Source of the DNA: Streptomyces sp. NBS 14/10
GTDB taxonomy: Bacteria; Actinomycetota; Actinomycetes; Streptomycetales; Streptomycetaceae
DNA: 64,000 bases
Assembly (NCBI RefSeq): GCF_002224125.1
Contig: NZ_NCSM01000055.1
Coordinates: forward strand, 364-64,363
Direction: 5' to 3'
Part shown: piece by piece, positions 25,360-33,230 of the stretch
Layout of the letters: each line of letters begins with the position of its first letter
Numbering within the stretch: position 1 is the first letter of the stretch
Notes under the pieces: generated by a model
What the model saw: the letters and a program-made list of their open reading frames with translations, nothing else
Told to the model about the DNA's origin: nothing
Databases searched by the model: none
Made by a program: the position numbers and the translations under genes

Positions 25360-26199
25360 ATGAGCCGCAGCGACGTCCTGGTTGACGCCGACTGGGTACA
25401 GGCCCGCATCGATGACCCCAAGACGGTCATCGTGGAGGTCGACGAGGACACCTCTGCCTACGACAAGAACCACATCAAGAACGCCATCCGGATCGACTGG
25501 CGGCAGGACCTCCAGGACCCGGTGCGCCGCGACTTCGTCGACCAGGCCGGTTTCGAGAAGCTGCTGTCCGAGAAGGGCATCGCCAACGACGACACGGTCG
25601 TGCTCTACGGCGGCAACAACAACTGGTTCGCCTCTTATGCCTACTGGTACTTCAAGCTCTACGGGCACCAGGACGTGAAGCTCCTCGACGGCGGCCGCAA
25701 GAAGTGGGAGCTCGACTCCCGCGACCTGGTCGCCGAGGCCCCGTCCCGGGCGAAGACCGAGTACAAGGCCAAGGCCCAGGACGCCTCGATCCGCGCCTTC
25801 CGCGACGACGTCGTGGCGGCCATCGGCTCGCTGAACCTGGTGGACGTCCGCTCCCCCGACGAGTTCTCCGGCAAGCTGCTCGCCCCGGCGCACCTCCCGC
25901 AGGAGCAGTCGCAGCGGCCGGGCCACGTGCCGACCGCCCGCAACATCCCCTGGTCGAAGTCCGCCAACGACGACGGCACCTTCAAGTCCGACGACGAGCT
26001 CAAGGAGCTCTACGAGGGCGAGGGCGTCGACCTGTCGAAGGACACCATCGCCTACTGCCGCATCGGTGAGCGCTCCGCTCACACCTGGTTCGTCCTGCAC
26101 GAGCTGCTGGGCCAGACCAACGTCAAGAACTACGACGGCTCCTGGACCGAGTACGGCTCCCTCGTCGGCGTGCCGATCGAGCTGGGCGCCAACAGCTGA
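25360..26199 (+). CDS. cysA: Thiosulfate sulfurtransferase (tandem rhodanese)
   Basis: 279 residues with two rhodanese domains, as in mycobacterial CysA2. The N-terminal domain is catalytically silent (VDADWVQARIDDP..., GGNNNWFASYAYWYFKLYGH). The C-terminal one has the active loop AYCRIGERSAHTW with persulfide-forming Cys233, after NLVDVRSPDEFSGK. The enzyme transfers sulfane sulfur from thiosulfate to cyanide or thiol acceptors. GGAGGAGAGA precedes the ATG. It is followed 47 bp later by sseC, the conserved cysA-sseC pair. Upstream is a Cys-codon leader ORF, which suggests regulation by cysteine supply. Confidence 0.95.
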   Translation: MSRSDVLVDADWVQARIDDPKTVIVEVDEDTSAYDKNHIKNAIRIDWRQDLQDPVRRDFVDQAGFEKLLSEKGIANDDTVVLYGGNNNWFASYAYWYFKLYGHQDVKLLDGGRKKWELDSRDLVAEAPSRAKTEYKAKAQDASIRAFRDDVVAAIGSLNLVDVRSPDEFSGKLLAPAHLPQEQSQRPGHVPTARNIPWSKSANDDGTFKSDDELKELYEGEGVDLSKDTIAYCRIGERSAHTWFVLHELLGQTNVKNYDGSWTEYGSLVGVPIELGANS

Positions 26200-26246
26200 C
26201 CCTCCCTCCCCCTCCCCGATCTCCCCGAACGTAAGGACAGTCACCC

Positions 26247-26534
26247 ATGTGTGGAGCAACGGCCGGCGGCCCCGACGCGTCGACCATCAAGCCCGGCGAG
26301 ACCACCATCCAGGGATCGGTGACCCGCGACGGCGAGCCGGTCACCGGCTACGTCCGGCTGCTGGACAGCACCGGTGAGTTCACCGCCGAGGTCCCCACCT
26401 CGGCCACCGGCCAGTTCCGCTTCTACGCGGCCGAGGGCACGTGGACCGTGCGCGCCCTGGTCCCGGGCGCGACCGCGGACCGCACCGTCGTCGCCCAGAA
26501 GGGTGGCCTGGCGGAGGTCGCCATCGCCGTCTGA
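26247..26534 (+). CDS. sseC: SseC-like protein (DUF1416)
   Basis: 95 residues beginning MCGATAGGPDASTIKPGETT, the typical DUF1416 start. The rest resembles a small Ig-like or transthyretin-like beta domain (QGSVTRDGEPVTGYVRLLD...GEFTAEVPTSATGQFRFYAA). Its conserved Cys2 is a candidate sulfur-handling residue. Mycobacterial SseC lies directly after CysA2, as here; its biochemical role is not established. TAAGGAC precedes the ATG. A strong terminator follows, so the operon is probably leader peptide-cysA-sseC. Confidence 0.9.
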   Translation: MCGATAGGPDASTIKPGETTIQGSVTRDGEPVTGYVRLLDSTGEFTAEVPTSATGQFRFYAAEGTWTVRALVPGATADRTVVAQKGGLAEVAIAV

Positions 26535-26594
26535 CGCGCAGCAGCGCATCAACGGTCAGGTACGGCCCTGGCGAACCGAGCCACAAAAAAGAGG

Positions 26595-26636
26595 GGGCCG
26601 CGCCCCGGGGTTGGACGCCTCGGCGGGGTGCGGCCC
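26595..26636 (+). terminator. Hairpin terminator after sseC
   Basis: Arms gggccgcgccccg (26595-26607) and cggggtgcggccc (26624-26636) pair over 13 positions with one G-U pair. An A-run (26584-26590) lies just before it, which on the minus strand would give a T-run. Confidence 0.75.
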
Positions 26637-26700
26637 TCCGGGCTGTTCGGGGGCTGTCGTACGGGTGTCCGGGCGGCGCCCCCGGACGTATCCTGGTCGT

Positions 26701-26958
26701 ATGTACGCGCGACGGCGCCACGCATATTTCATCCTGATGGGCGCGTGCCTGACGCTCTTCATCTCGGCATGGGGATTCGTGCGCCTGTGGTCCGTCCCGG
26801 CGGCCGTCGTGATGTGCATCGTCGCCATGGTGATCCCGCCGCTCGCCGCCATCGTGGCCAACCGCAGGGGCCCGGACGACCGGTGGTGGGACGAGTCGGG
26901 CGACGAGGAGTCCGACCGCTGGTGGCGGGAGCTGGACGAGTACAACCACCGCCGCTAG
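26701..26958 (+). CDS. Small membrane protein (DUF3099-like)
   Basis: 85 residues with two membrane segments (YFILMGACLTLFISAWGFV and VPAAVVMCIVAMVIPPLAAIV) and a hydrophilic acidic tail rich in Asp, Glu and Trp (DDRWWDESGDEESDRWWREL). This matches a conserved actinobacterial DUF3099 family of unknown function. The basic start MYARRRHAYF suggests a cytoplasmic N-terminus. It is convergent with the DsrE-family gene, and no regulatory site was noted. Confidence 0.82.
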   Translation: MYARRRHAYFILMGACLTLFISAWGFVRLWSVPAAVVMCIVAMVIPPLAAIVANRRGPDDRWWDESGDEESDRWWRELDEYNHRR

Positions 26959-26974
26959 CTCAGCAGACGAGAGA

Positions 26975-27337
26975 TCAGTAGACGAGCGCCTGTACGCCCT
27001 CCGGCATGATCTCGCTGACGAACACCTGTGCCCCCGCTATCCGGGCGCCCTCGATGAGGTCCTTCTCCTCGATGTCCCGGCGGGCCGCGCACTGCGAGCA
27101 CACCGTGATCGTGCCGCCCGCGAGGATGCCGTCGATCAGCTCCGGCAGCGGCGCCGCATGCGGCAGCTCGAACTCGGCCGCGCGCCCCGGGAGCGCGAAC
27201 CAGGAGGACTCCCCCGTCAGCCACAGCGAGACCTCCACACCGCTCGCCGCGGCCACCGCCGCCACCGTGAACGCCTGGGAGCACCGCTCGGGCGCGTCCG
27301 CGCCCGCCGTCACCTTGATCACCAGCTTCTTCGCCAT
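26975..27337 (-). CDS. DsrE/DsrF-like family protein
   Basis: 120 residues. The start MAKKLVIKVTAGADAPERCS, the central VEVSLWLTGESSWFALPG and the C-terminal TITVCSQCAARRDIEEKDLI, with its conserved Cys pair, fit the DsrE family of small sulfur-transfer proteins. The CSQC motif is a candidate persulfide carrier. Its position in a sulfur-related block (cysA, sseC, ThiS/MoaD-like protein) supports a sulfur-relay role, though no partner such as TusE is nearby. It is convergent with the DUF3099 gene and divergent from the 33-aa membrane protein. Confidence 0.85.
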   Translation of the reverse strand: MAKKLVIKVTAGADAPERCSQAFTVAAVAAASGVEVSLWLTGESSWFALPGRAAEFELPHAAPLPELIDGILAGGTITVCSQCAARRDIEEKDLIEGARIAGAQVFVSEIMPEGVQALVY

Positions 27338-27363
27338 ACGGCCAGCCTAGGCCGGGCTGGAGA

Positions 27364-27413
27364 CCTCCCCCGCGGCCTCCCCCGCGCCGTCCCCCGCAGC
27401 CCTCCCCCGCACG
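27364..27413 (+). repeat. Four near-tandem 12-13 bp repeats upstream of the DsrE-like gene
   Basis: Units of the form cctcccccgcgg start at 27364, 27376, 27388 and 27401. They lie between the DsrE-family start and the small membrane protein gene, not at a stop codon. Just before them, ccagcc...ggctgg forms a short inverted repeat (about 27343-27360). Confidence 0.7.
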
Positions 27414-27520
27414 GGAGACCTCGAAGAGCCGGTCACCGCACCGGCGACTAGACTCGGCCCCGGTCCATGACCGTTCCGCAAGTCCCAACGGAACGTCCCA
27501 CTCCTCCAAGGAGCGCGCTC

Positions 27521-27622
27521 GTGCTTGAGGCAGTCTTCACCACGCTGATGATCCTGGTCGTCGTCGCCACCCTTGGCTTCGCCGCGCTGACCTGGAAGAA
27601 GCTGTACCAGGGCCAGCGCTGA
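27521..27622 (+). CDS. 33-aa single-pass membrane protein
   Basis: A GTG at 27521 with AAGGAG at 27509-27514 opens 33 codons: MLEAVFTTLMILVVVATLGF, then AALTWKKLYQGQR. It is one hydrophobic helix of about 20 residues followed by a basic tail, so a type I or III membrane miniprotein. The ribosome-binding site and clean start support real translation, and small conserved genes of this type sit beside the nitrobindin gene in Streptomyces. No function is known. It lies 41 bp upstream of the nitrobindin gene and may share its transcript. Confidence 0.75.
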   Translation: MLEAVFTTLMILVVVATLGFAALTWKKLYQGQR

Positions 27623-27663
27623 CCCACCCCTCCCCCGCCCCTTCCCACAGATCGCCTGGATTC

Positions 27664-28227
27664 ATGATCGAGATCCCGTCCGACCTCCACCCGGACCTCG
27701 TACCGCTCGTCTTCCTCCTCGGCAACTGGGAGGGCGCGGGCGTCTATGACTTCCCGGGGACCGAGAAGTGCAACTTCGGGCAGGAAGTGACCTTCACCCA
27801 CGACGGCCGCGACTTCCTGGAGTACATCTCGCACACCTGGGTGCTCGACGGCGAAGGCAAGAAGGTCCGCCCGCTGGAGAGCGAGTACGGCTTCTGGCGG
27901 ATCGACAAGGACCGCAAGGTCGAGATCGTCATGATCCGCGACCAGGGCGTCGTCGAGGTCTGGTACGGCGAGCTGGCGGAGGGCAAGCCGCAGATCGACG
28001 TGGTGACGGACGCCGTGGCCCGTACCGCCGCCTCCGGCCCGTACTCCGGCGGCAAGCGGCTCTACGGCTACGTCAAGAGCGATCTGATGTGGGTCGGCGA
28101 GAAGGCCACCCCGGAGGTGCCGCTGCGGCCGTACATGTCCGCGCATCTGAAGAAGGTCGTGGACCCGCGCGAATGGGCCAAGGACCTCAAGGACCTCCCG
28201 GACGACGGCATCGCCTTCTTCCGCTGA
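27664..28227 (+). CDS. Nitrobindin-like heme-binding beta-barrel (FABP-like) protein
   Basis: 187 residues of the nitrobindin/THAP4-like family: a ten-stranded barrel with a ferric heme that reacts with nitric oxide or peroxynitrite. Features: the start PSDLHPDLVPLVFLLGNWEG with the conserved GxWxG motif, the barrel strands (CNFGQEVTFTHDGRDFLEYI, WVLDGEGKKVRPLESEYGFW) and the C-terminal AHLKKVVDPREW with a candidate proximal His. The mycobacterial relative Rv0813c lies in a similar neighbourhood. It is followed by nur. The likely role is NO or heme handling. Confidence 0.88.
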   Translation: MIEIPSDLHPDLVPLVFLLGNWEGAGVYDFPGTEKCNFGQEVTFTHDGRDFLEYISHTWVLDGEGKKVRPLESEYGFWRIDKDRKVEIVMIRDQGVVEVWYGELAEGKPQIDVVTDAVARTAASGPYSGGKRLYGYVKSDLMWVGEKATPEVPLRPYMSAHLKKVVDPREWAKDLKDLPDDGIAFFR

Positions 28228-28257
28228 CCGACCGCGTAACGACCGCTGGCCGACCGT

Positions 28258-28287
28258 CGACCGACCGCCGACCGACCGCCCTACACT
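28258..28287 (+). promoter_or_regulatory. Probable nur promoter
   Basis: -35 like TCGACC (28258-28263) and -10 TACACT (28282-28287) with 18-bp spacing; the GTG start follows 7 bp after the -10, suggesting a leaderless transcript. The -35 region lies in a run of CGACCG repeats (about 28225-28270), which makes its exact position uncertain. Confidence 0.5.
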
Positions 28288-28294
28288 GGGCACC

Positions 28295-28750
28295 GTGGCG
28301 ACCACCGACTGGAAGACAGATCTGCGGGAGCGCGGCTATCGCCTGACGCCGCAGCGCCAGCTCGTGCTCGAGGCCGTCGACCACCTCGAGCACGCCACCC
28401 CGGACGACATCCTCACCGAGGTGCGCCGCACCGCCAGCGGCGTCAACATCTCCACGGTCTACCGCACCCTGGAGCTGCTGGAGGAGCTGGGGCTGGTCAG
28501 CCATGCCCACCTCGGGCACGGCGCCCCCACGTACCACCTGGCCGACCGGCACCACCACATCCACATGGTCTGCCGGGACTGCACGGATGTGATCGAGGCC
28601 GATCTGTCGGTGGCCGAGCCGTTCGTCCGGCAGCTGCGGGCGAGCTTCGGCTTCGACACCGATATGAAGCACTTCGCGATCTTCGGCCGCTGCGCCAAGT
28701 GTTCGGCCGATCGAGCGGACGACGACCCTGGTCCTACGCCCGGGGCCTAG
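28295..28750 (+). CDS. nur: Nickel uptake regulator Nur (Fur family)
   Basis: 151 residues, strongly like Streptomyces coelicolor Nur from memory. The winged helix reads LRERGYRLTPQRQLVLEAVD with HATPDDILTEVRRTASGVNI and STVYRTLELLEELGLVSHAH. The metal-binding region has HLADRHHHIHMVCRDCTDVI, FDTDMKHFAIFGRC and a second CxxC (CAKC), giving the two structural zinc Cys pairs and the His-rich nickel site. Nur represses nickel transport and switches Ni/Fe superoxide dismutase expression when nickel is present. The start is a GTG. It lies after the nitrobindin gene and before ygfZ. Confidence 0.93.
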   Translation: MATTDWKTDLRERGYRLTPQRQLVLEAVDHLEHATPDDILTEVRRTASGVNISTVYRTLELLEELGLVSHAHLGHGAPTYHLADRHHHIHMVCRDCTDVIEADLSVAEPFVRQLRASFGFDTDMKHFAIFGRCAKCSADRADDDPGPTPGA

Positions 28751-28788
28751 GTCAGGTCCCGGCCCGGGCCGAGTCGTAGGCTGAGCTC

Positions 28789-29754
28789 ATGAAGAGCCCT
28801 TTGCTGTCGCTGCCCGGCGCCGTCCCCGGCGAGGGCCCCGACGAAGGCGTCGCCGCGCACTACGGCGACCTGTTCCGCGAGCAGCGCGCGCTCGCCGACG
28901 GCTCCGGCTTCGTGGACCTCTCGCACCGCGGTGTGGTCACGGTCACCGGCCCGGACCGGCTGAGCTGGCTGCATCTGCTGCTCACCCAGCATGTGAGCGA
29001 ACTCCCGGCCGGTCAGGCCACGGAGGCGCTGATCCTCTCCCCGCACGGCCATATCGAACACGCGCTCTACATAGTCGACGACGGCGAGACCACCTGGGCC
29101 CATGTGGAGCCCGGCACCCAGGGCGATCTGCTCGCCTACCTGGAGAGCATGAAGTTCTTCTACCGGGTGGAGACCGCCGACCGCACCGAGGAGTTCGCGG
29201 TCGTCCACCTCCCGGCGGGCAGTATCGCCGAGGCCCCCGAGGGCGCCGCCGTCCGCGAGACCCCGTACGGCCGGGACCTGTTCCTGCCGCGCGCCGATCT
29301 GGAGTCCTTCGCCGCGGCGAGCGGCCCGCCGGCCGGTGCGCTGGCGTACGAGGCGCTGCGCGTCGAGGCGCACCGTCCGCGGCTCGGCCTGGAGACCGAC
29401 CACCGGACGATCCCCCATGAGCTGGGCCTGATCGGCAGCGCCGTACACCTCCACAAGGGCTGCTACCGCGGCCAGGAGACCGTCGCCCGGGTGGAGAACC
29501 TGGGCAAGCCGCCCCGGCGGCTGGTCTTCCTCCATCTGGACGGCAGCGAGGTGACGCTGCCCGGCCACGGCGCGCCCGTACGGCTCGCCTCGGAGGGCGC
29601 GGCGGGACGCACGCTGGGCTTTGTGACGACCTCGGCCCGCCACCACGAGCTGGGGCCGATCGCCCTGGCGCTGGTGAAGCGGAACGTGCCGGTGGACGCG
29701 GCGCTCATCGTGGATACGACAGCCGCGGCACAAGAGGTCGTCGTCGAGCCGTAG
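28789..29754 (+). CDS. ygfZ: YgfZ/GcvT-fold folate-binding protein
   Basis: 321 residues. The YgfZ signature K-G-C-Y-R-G-Q-E is present (HLHKGCYRGQETVARVENLG), with the SHRGVVTVTGPDRLSWLHLL and LILSPHGHIEHALYI segments of the GcvT-like fold. YgfZ binds folate and helps assemble or repair certain Fe-S clusters; its Cys is essential in E. coli. It follows nur. Tandem 12-bp repeats begin at its stop codon. The start ATG at 28789 has GGCTGAGCTC upstream, a weak ribosome-binding site. Confidence 0.92.
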   Translation: MKSPLLSLPGAVPGEGPDEGVAAHYGDLFREQRALADGSGFVDLSHRGVVTVTGPDRLSWLHLLLTQHVSELPAGQATEALILSPHGHIEHALYIVDDGETTWAHVEPGTQGDLLAYLESMKFFYRVETADRTEEFAVVHLPAGSIAEAPEGAAVRETPYGRDLFLPRADLESFAAASGPPAGALAYEALRVEAHRPRLGLETDHRTIPHELGLIGSAVHLHKGCYRGQETVARVENLGKPPRRLVFLHLDGSEVTLPGHGAPVRLASEGAAGRTLGFVTTSARHHELGPIALALVKRNVPVDAALIVDTTAAAQEVVVEP

Positions 29755-29797
29755 AGGCAGACGTAGAGGAAGACGTAGGGAAAGTCGTAGGCGGGGT
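29750..29797 (+). repeat. Four tandem 12-bp repeats across the ygfZ stop codon
   Basis: Units of the type cgtagaggaaga at 29750-29761, 29762-29773, 29774-29785 and 29786-29797. Each carries a TAG, and the first TAG is the real stop. Confidence 0.85.
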
Positions 29798-29798
29798 C

Positions 29799-30224
29799 TC
29801 AGACCTCGACGATCACCGTGAACGGGCCGTCGTTCGTGAGCGTGACCTTCATATCCGCTCCGAACCGGCCCGTCTCCACGTGCGCGCCCAGCTCCCGCAG
29901 CCGCGCCACGACCTCGTCCACCAGCGGCTCGGCGACCTCGCCCGGCGCGGCCGCGATCCAGGTGGGCCGGCGGCCCTTGCGGGCGTCGCCGTAGAGCGTG
30001 AACTGGCTGATGACCAGCAGCGGAGCGGCCAGGTCCGAACAGGACTTCTCGCCCTCCAGGATGCGTACGGACCACAGCTTGCGGGCCAGCTGCGCCGCCT
30101 TCTCCGGGGTGTCGTCATGCGTCACCCCGACCAGCACGCACAGCCCCTGGCCGACGATCTCCCCGACCGTCTCGCCGTCCACGACGACGCTCGCCCCGTT
30201 CACTCTCTGTACCACAGCACGCAT
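29799..30224 (-). CDS. dtd: D-aminoacyl-tRNA deacylase
   Basis: 141 residues, full length for Dtd. Hallmarks: [20 protein letters not shown] at the start, [18 protein letters not shown] (the SQFTLY motif) and the C-terminal [15 protein letters not shown] (the TNxGPxT motif). Dtd hydrolyses D-aminoacyl- and glycyl-tRNA, protecting translation from mischarging. The ATG at 30224 was chosen because the family starts exactly at MRAVVQRV; in-frame codons upstream are antisense sequence. It converges with ygfZ, with a 12-bp repeat array between the stops. Confidence 0.95.
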   Translation of the reverse strand: MRAVVQRVNGASVVVDGETVGEIVGQGLCVLVGVTHDDTPEKAAQLARKLWSVRILEGEKSCSDLAAPLLVISQFTLYGDARKGRRPTWIAAAPGEVAEPLVDEVVARLRELGAHVETGRFGADMKVTLTNDGPFTVIVEV

Positions 30225-30376
30225 ACGGTCCATCATGCCCTGCCTCCTTCCGGGGCCGATCGGGTGGAAGCGCGCTGCGGACGGACCGTACACAGTGGCA
30301 CGATGCGTGCAAGCGGTGCGCAATGGGCACAACGCGATCAGCTCGCGTAGCACCGCATGGAGGGGACGGAAACCGC

Positions 30377-31111
30377 ATGATCACATCCGGCACCGGGCAG
30401 CCGCCCGGGCCCGCATCGACGCGCCCGGAGGACGGCGGCCTGCACGGCGACCTGCTCCAGGCGGCCACCGAGGCCCTGCAGCAGCCGGGATTCCAGCCGA
30501 CAGACTTGCAGCAGCCGGGGCTGCCCGCGCTACCCGCACTGCCCGGAGCGCAGCCGCCGAGGCCGCCGAGCCAGCGCGGCGGCCGGCAGGCCGACTCGCC
30601 GGCCGGGCTGCGGCTGCCGGAGCTACGGGCGCTGCGCCGCTCGGCCCAGAGCGAGGAGGCGGATCTGAGCTATGTACGCAGACTGCTGCAGGGCCGGATC
30701 GACATCCTCCACGCCGAGCTCAACCGCCGTTCGGCCCCCGGCTCGCCGGGGGCGGCGGACGAGGGGGCCGAGGAGGCCCGGCCCCCGGCCGCGCTGGTGG
30801 ATCTGTTGCCGGAGATCCTGGTCGACGGCCCGCCGGGGCACCGCTCCTCCGCCCGGCATGTGACGCTCGGCACTCCGCAGGGGGTGGAGTCCCGGCGGCT
30901 TGCCGAGGAGACGCTGGCCGAGGTCGGCCTGTCCGACCTCCAGGCGCGTACGGACGAGGAGTTGACCGGTGCGATGGCCCGTCTGGTCGGCTGGGAGCAG
31001 CAGATCTCGCGGCGGCGGCGGGAGCTCCAGCGCACGGCGGACGACTGCGGTGCGGAGATCACCCGGAGGTACCGAGAGGGGGAGGCGCACGTGGACGACC
31101 TGCTCGCGTGA
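30377..31111 (+). CDS. rsiG: RsiG, c-di-GMP-dependent anti-sigma factor for WhiG
   Basis: 244 residues. The first 80 are Pro/Gln-rich. The remainder is predicted to form antiparallel helices containing two copies of the diagnostic E(x3)S(x2)R(x3)Q(x3)D motif: E94-S98-R101-Q105-D109 ([16 protein letters not shown]) and E207-S211-R214-Q218-D222 ([16 protein letters not shown]). In Streptomyces this motif binds two intercalated c-di-GMP molecules so that RsiG can hold the sporulation sigma factor WhiG. Both motifs match exactly. The ATG at 30377 has GGACGGA upstream. Regulation is not visible here, and WhiG itself is not in the window. Confidence 0.95.
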   Translation: MITSGTGQPPGPASTRPEDGGLHGDLLQAATEALQQPGFQPTDLQQPGLPALPALPGAQPPRPPSQRGGRQADSPAGLRLPELRALRRSAQSEEADLSYVRRLLQGRIDILHAELNRRSAPGSPGAADEGAEEARPPAALVDLLPEILVDGPPGHRSSARHVTLGTPQGVESRRLAEETLAEVGLSDLQARTDEELTGAMARLVGWEQQISRRRRELQRTADDCGAEITRRYREGEAHVDDLLA

Positions 31112-31116
31112 GCCGT

Positions 31117-31167
31117 GATGCCCAGGTGGCCCTGATGTCCAGGTAGCCCCGATATCCAGGTGCGTCC
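31117..31167 (+). repeat. Three tandem 17-bp repeats just after the rsiG stop
   Basis: Units like gatgtccaggtagcccc at 31117-31133, 31134-31150 and 31151-31167. The first begins 6 bp after the stop codon (31109-31111). Confidence 0.8.
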
Positions 31168-31196
31168 CGCCGTACCGGCCGCCTACGGTGGGGTTC

Positions 31197-32444
31197 ATGG
31201 CCCCAGAGATCCGTAAGGTCGACGACTCCGACCTCACCGACTGGTCCCTCGCGCTGAACACCGGCTTTCTGCGGCCCCCGGAGGCGGGCAAGGAAGATAT
31301 CGACATCCGGCGGGCGCAGATCGGTGCGGAACTGGACCGTGTGCAGGGAGCCTTCGACCGGGGCCGCTGTGTGGGCACCTTCCGCAGCTTCGCACAGCGG
31401 CTGACGGCGGTCGGCGGGGCCGAGGTGGCGGCCGACGCCATCACCAACGTCTCGGTCTCGCCCACCCACCGCCGCCAGGGGCTGCTCAGCCGGATGATGG
31501 ACCGCGATCTGCGGGCGGCCAAGGAGCGCGGCGAGCTGGTGGCGTCGCTGATCGCCGCCGAGTACCCGATCTACGGGCGGTACGGGTTCGGCCCGGCCAC
31601 CTGGGCCACCCTGTGGCGGGTGGACGTCGCCCGCGCCGGGCTCGACGCGCGCTACTCCGGGCCCGCGTGCGGCGGCCGGGTGGACTTCGCGGACGGCGCC
31701 GAGGTACGGGAGCTGGGCCCCGCGCTGCACGAGCGGCTGCGCGCCCGGCAGCACGGCGCGATCGACCGCCGCGAGCTGTGGTGGCGGATGAACACCGGCC
31801 TGCTGACCTTCTCCTTCCACCAGTGGACTGAGCCGTTCTACGTCGTCTACCGCTCCCCCGACGGGTCCGTGGACGGTCTGCTCGCCTACATCAGCGACGA
31901 CAAGTGGGAGGGCAAGCGCCCCCACGACACCGCCAAGGTGCTCGGGATGCTCGCGGTCACCCCGGCCGCCGAACGCGCGCTGTGGCACTTCCTGTTCTCC
32001 GTCGACTGGGTCACCCACGTCACCACCGGCTACCGCCCGCCGGACGACGCGCTGCCGCTGCTGCTCGGCGACCCGCGGGCGGCGCAGGTCATGACGTACG
32101 CCGACTTCCTGTGGCTGCGGCCGCTGGACGTGCCCCGGCTGCTCGAGGCCCGTACGTACCCGGTCGCCGGCTCGCTGGTCCTGGAGCTGTCCGACCGCGC
32201 GGGCCTGGCCGGCGGGCGCTATCTGCTGGACGCCGGGCCCGACGGCGCCGGTTGCGCGCCGACCACCCGGTCCGCCGATCTGACCATGGACATCGCCGAG
32301 TTGGGGACGCTGTGGCTGGGGGACGAGTCCGCGGTCCGGCTGGCCGCGCTGGGGCGGGTCACCGAGGAGCGCGAGGGCGCCACGGCGCTGGCGGATCTCC
32401 TGCTGCGTACGCCGCGCCGCCCCTGGTGCCCGGACATCTTCTGA
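31197..32444 (+). CDS. GNAT acetyltransferase, Eis-like (enhanced intracellular survival family)
   Basis: 415 residues, matching the two-GNAT-plus-SCP2-like architecture of the Eis family. Features: the acetyl-CoA-binding [17 protein letters not shown] loop (V/I-x-P-x-x-R-x-x-G), [14 protein letters not shown], the central WWRMNTGLL region, [14 protein letters not shown] and a C-terminal sterol-carrier-like domain ([20 protein letters not shown]) ending at a carboxyl-terminal PDIF, typical of Eis, whose C-terminus is catalytically important. Eis enzymes N-acetylate multiple amines on aminoglycosides and other substrates. The natural substrate is unknown here. Confidence 0.9.
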   Translation: MAPEIRKVDDSDLTDWSLALNTGFLRPPEAGKEDIDIRRAQIGAELDRVQGAFDRGRCVGTFRSFAQRLTAVGGAEVAADAITNVSVSPTHRRQGLLSRMMDRDLRAAKERGELVASLIAAEYPIYGRYGFGPATWATLWRVDVARAGLDARYSGPACGGRVDFADGAEVRELGPALHERLRARQHGAIDRRELWWRMNTGLLTFSFHQWTEPFYVVYRSPDGSVDGLLAYISDDKWEGKRPHDTAKVLGMLAVTPAAERALWHFLFSVDWVTHVTTGYRPPDDALPLLLGDPRAAQVMTYADFLWLRPLDVPRLLEARTYPVAGSLVLELSDRAGLAGGRYLLDAGPDGAGCAPTTRSADLTMDIAELGTLWLGDESAVRLAALGRVTEEREGATALADLLLRTPRRPWCPDIF

Positions 32445-32478
32445 CTCCGACCGGGCCTGCTGCCGCGCGCCCGCGCCG

Positions 32479-33081
32479 TTACTTCCCCTGGCCGACCAGC
32501 AGGTCGGCCAGGTCCCTGACCGACTGACGGAACCGCGTCCAGTCCCCGTCCGCCGTCAGCCGCCGCACCAGCTCGCCGTCGAACGCGGCGAGCAGCATAT
32601 GGGCCACGAACTCGGCGTCGAGGCCCGGTCTGAGTTCCCGGACCAGCGCGGAGACGTGGGCGTGCCACCCCCGATAGGTGGGGTCGTCGAATTTACCGTC
32701 GCCACAGGCGCGTTCGTGTGCGGCGATCAGGGACAGATGGCGCTCGGCGATGTCGGCCAGCGCGTCGAGGAAGGCCAGCAGCCGCTCGCACGGCGCAGCG
32801 TCGGTGCCCAGCGGCGCCGCCTCCTCGTGGATCACGTCCGCCAGCCTGGCCGCGCGGTCGGCGAGCAGCGCCTGGAACAGGCCCGTACGGCTGCCGAAGC
32901 GGCGGAAGACGGTGCCCTTGCCGACGCCCGCGGCGGCCGCGACCCGGTCGAGGGACACATGCTCGGCGCCGTGCTCCGTCAGCAACTCCTCGGCGGCCCG
33001 CAGGATCGCGCGCCGATTGCGCGCGGCGTCGGCGCGCTCGCCGCGCCGCGCGGCGCCCCGCTCTGCCGTGGCCTCGCTCAC
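32479..33081 (-). CDS. TetR-family transcriptional regulator
   Basis: 200 residues: an extended basic N-terminus (ERGAARRGERADAARNR), the TetR helix-turn-helix AILRAAEELLTEHGAEHVSL then VAAAAGVGKGTVFRRFGSR, then a helical ligand-binding domain with a His/Glu-rich segment (EEAAPLGTDAAP..ERHLSLIAAHERACG). It is divergent from the quinone-oxidoreductase gene, and the 149-bp region between them holds palindromes fitting its operator. It probably represses itself and the two oxidoreductase genes at 33231-35115. Ligand unknown. Confidence 0.9.
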   Translation of the reverse strand: MSEATAERGAARRGERADAARNRRAILRAAEELLTEHGAEHVSLDRVAAAAGVGKGTVFRRFGSRTGLFQALLADRAARLADVIHEEAAPLGTDAAPCERLLAFLDALADIAERHLSLIAAHERACGDGKFDDPTYRGWHAHVSALVRELRPGLDAEFVAHMLLAAFDGELVRRLTADGDWTRFRQSVRDLADLLVGQGK

Positions 33082-33130
33082 CGCGCCTCGCCTCCTCGCG
33101 TCCGGACAGTCGCCGACAGTCGGCGGTTGT

Positions 33131-33189
33131 AACCGGACTACTAGTCCTCATAGTATCCACCACAGCACAACCGGACTGGCAGTCCGGTT
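33131..33189. promoter_or_regulatory. Paired palindromic operator sites between TetR and oxidoreductase genes
   Basis: Site one: aaccggact at 33131-33139 runs into the palindrome ggacta-c-tagtcc (33135-33147). Site two: aaccggact (33169-33177) and agtccggtt (33181-33189) form a perfect 9-bp-arm palindrome with a 3-nt centre. The shared half-site aaccggact marks both as binding sites of one dimeric repressor. The second lies about 40 bp before the oxidoreductase start. Confidence 0.75.
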
Positions 33190-33230
33190 CACTCGTCTGC
33201 CCTGAGGGGGACAGCCATGAGGAGGCAGCC

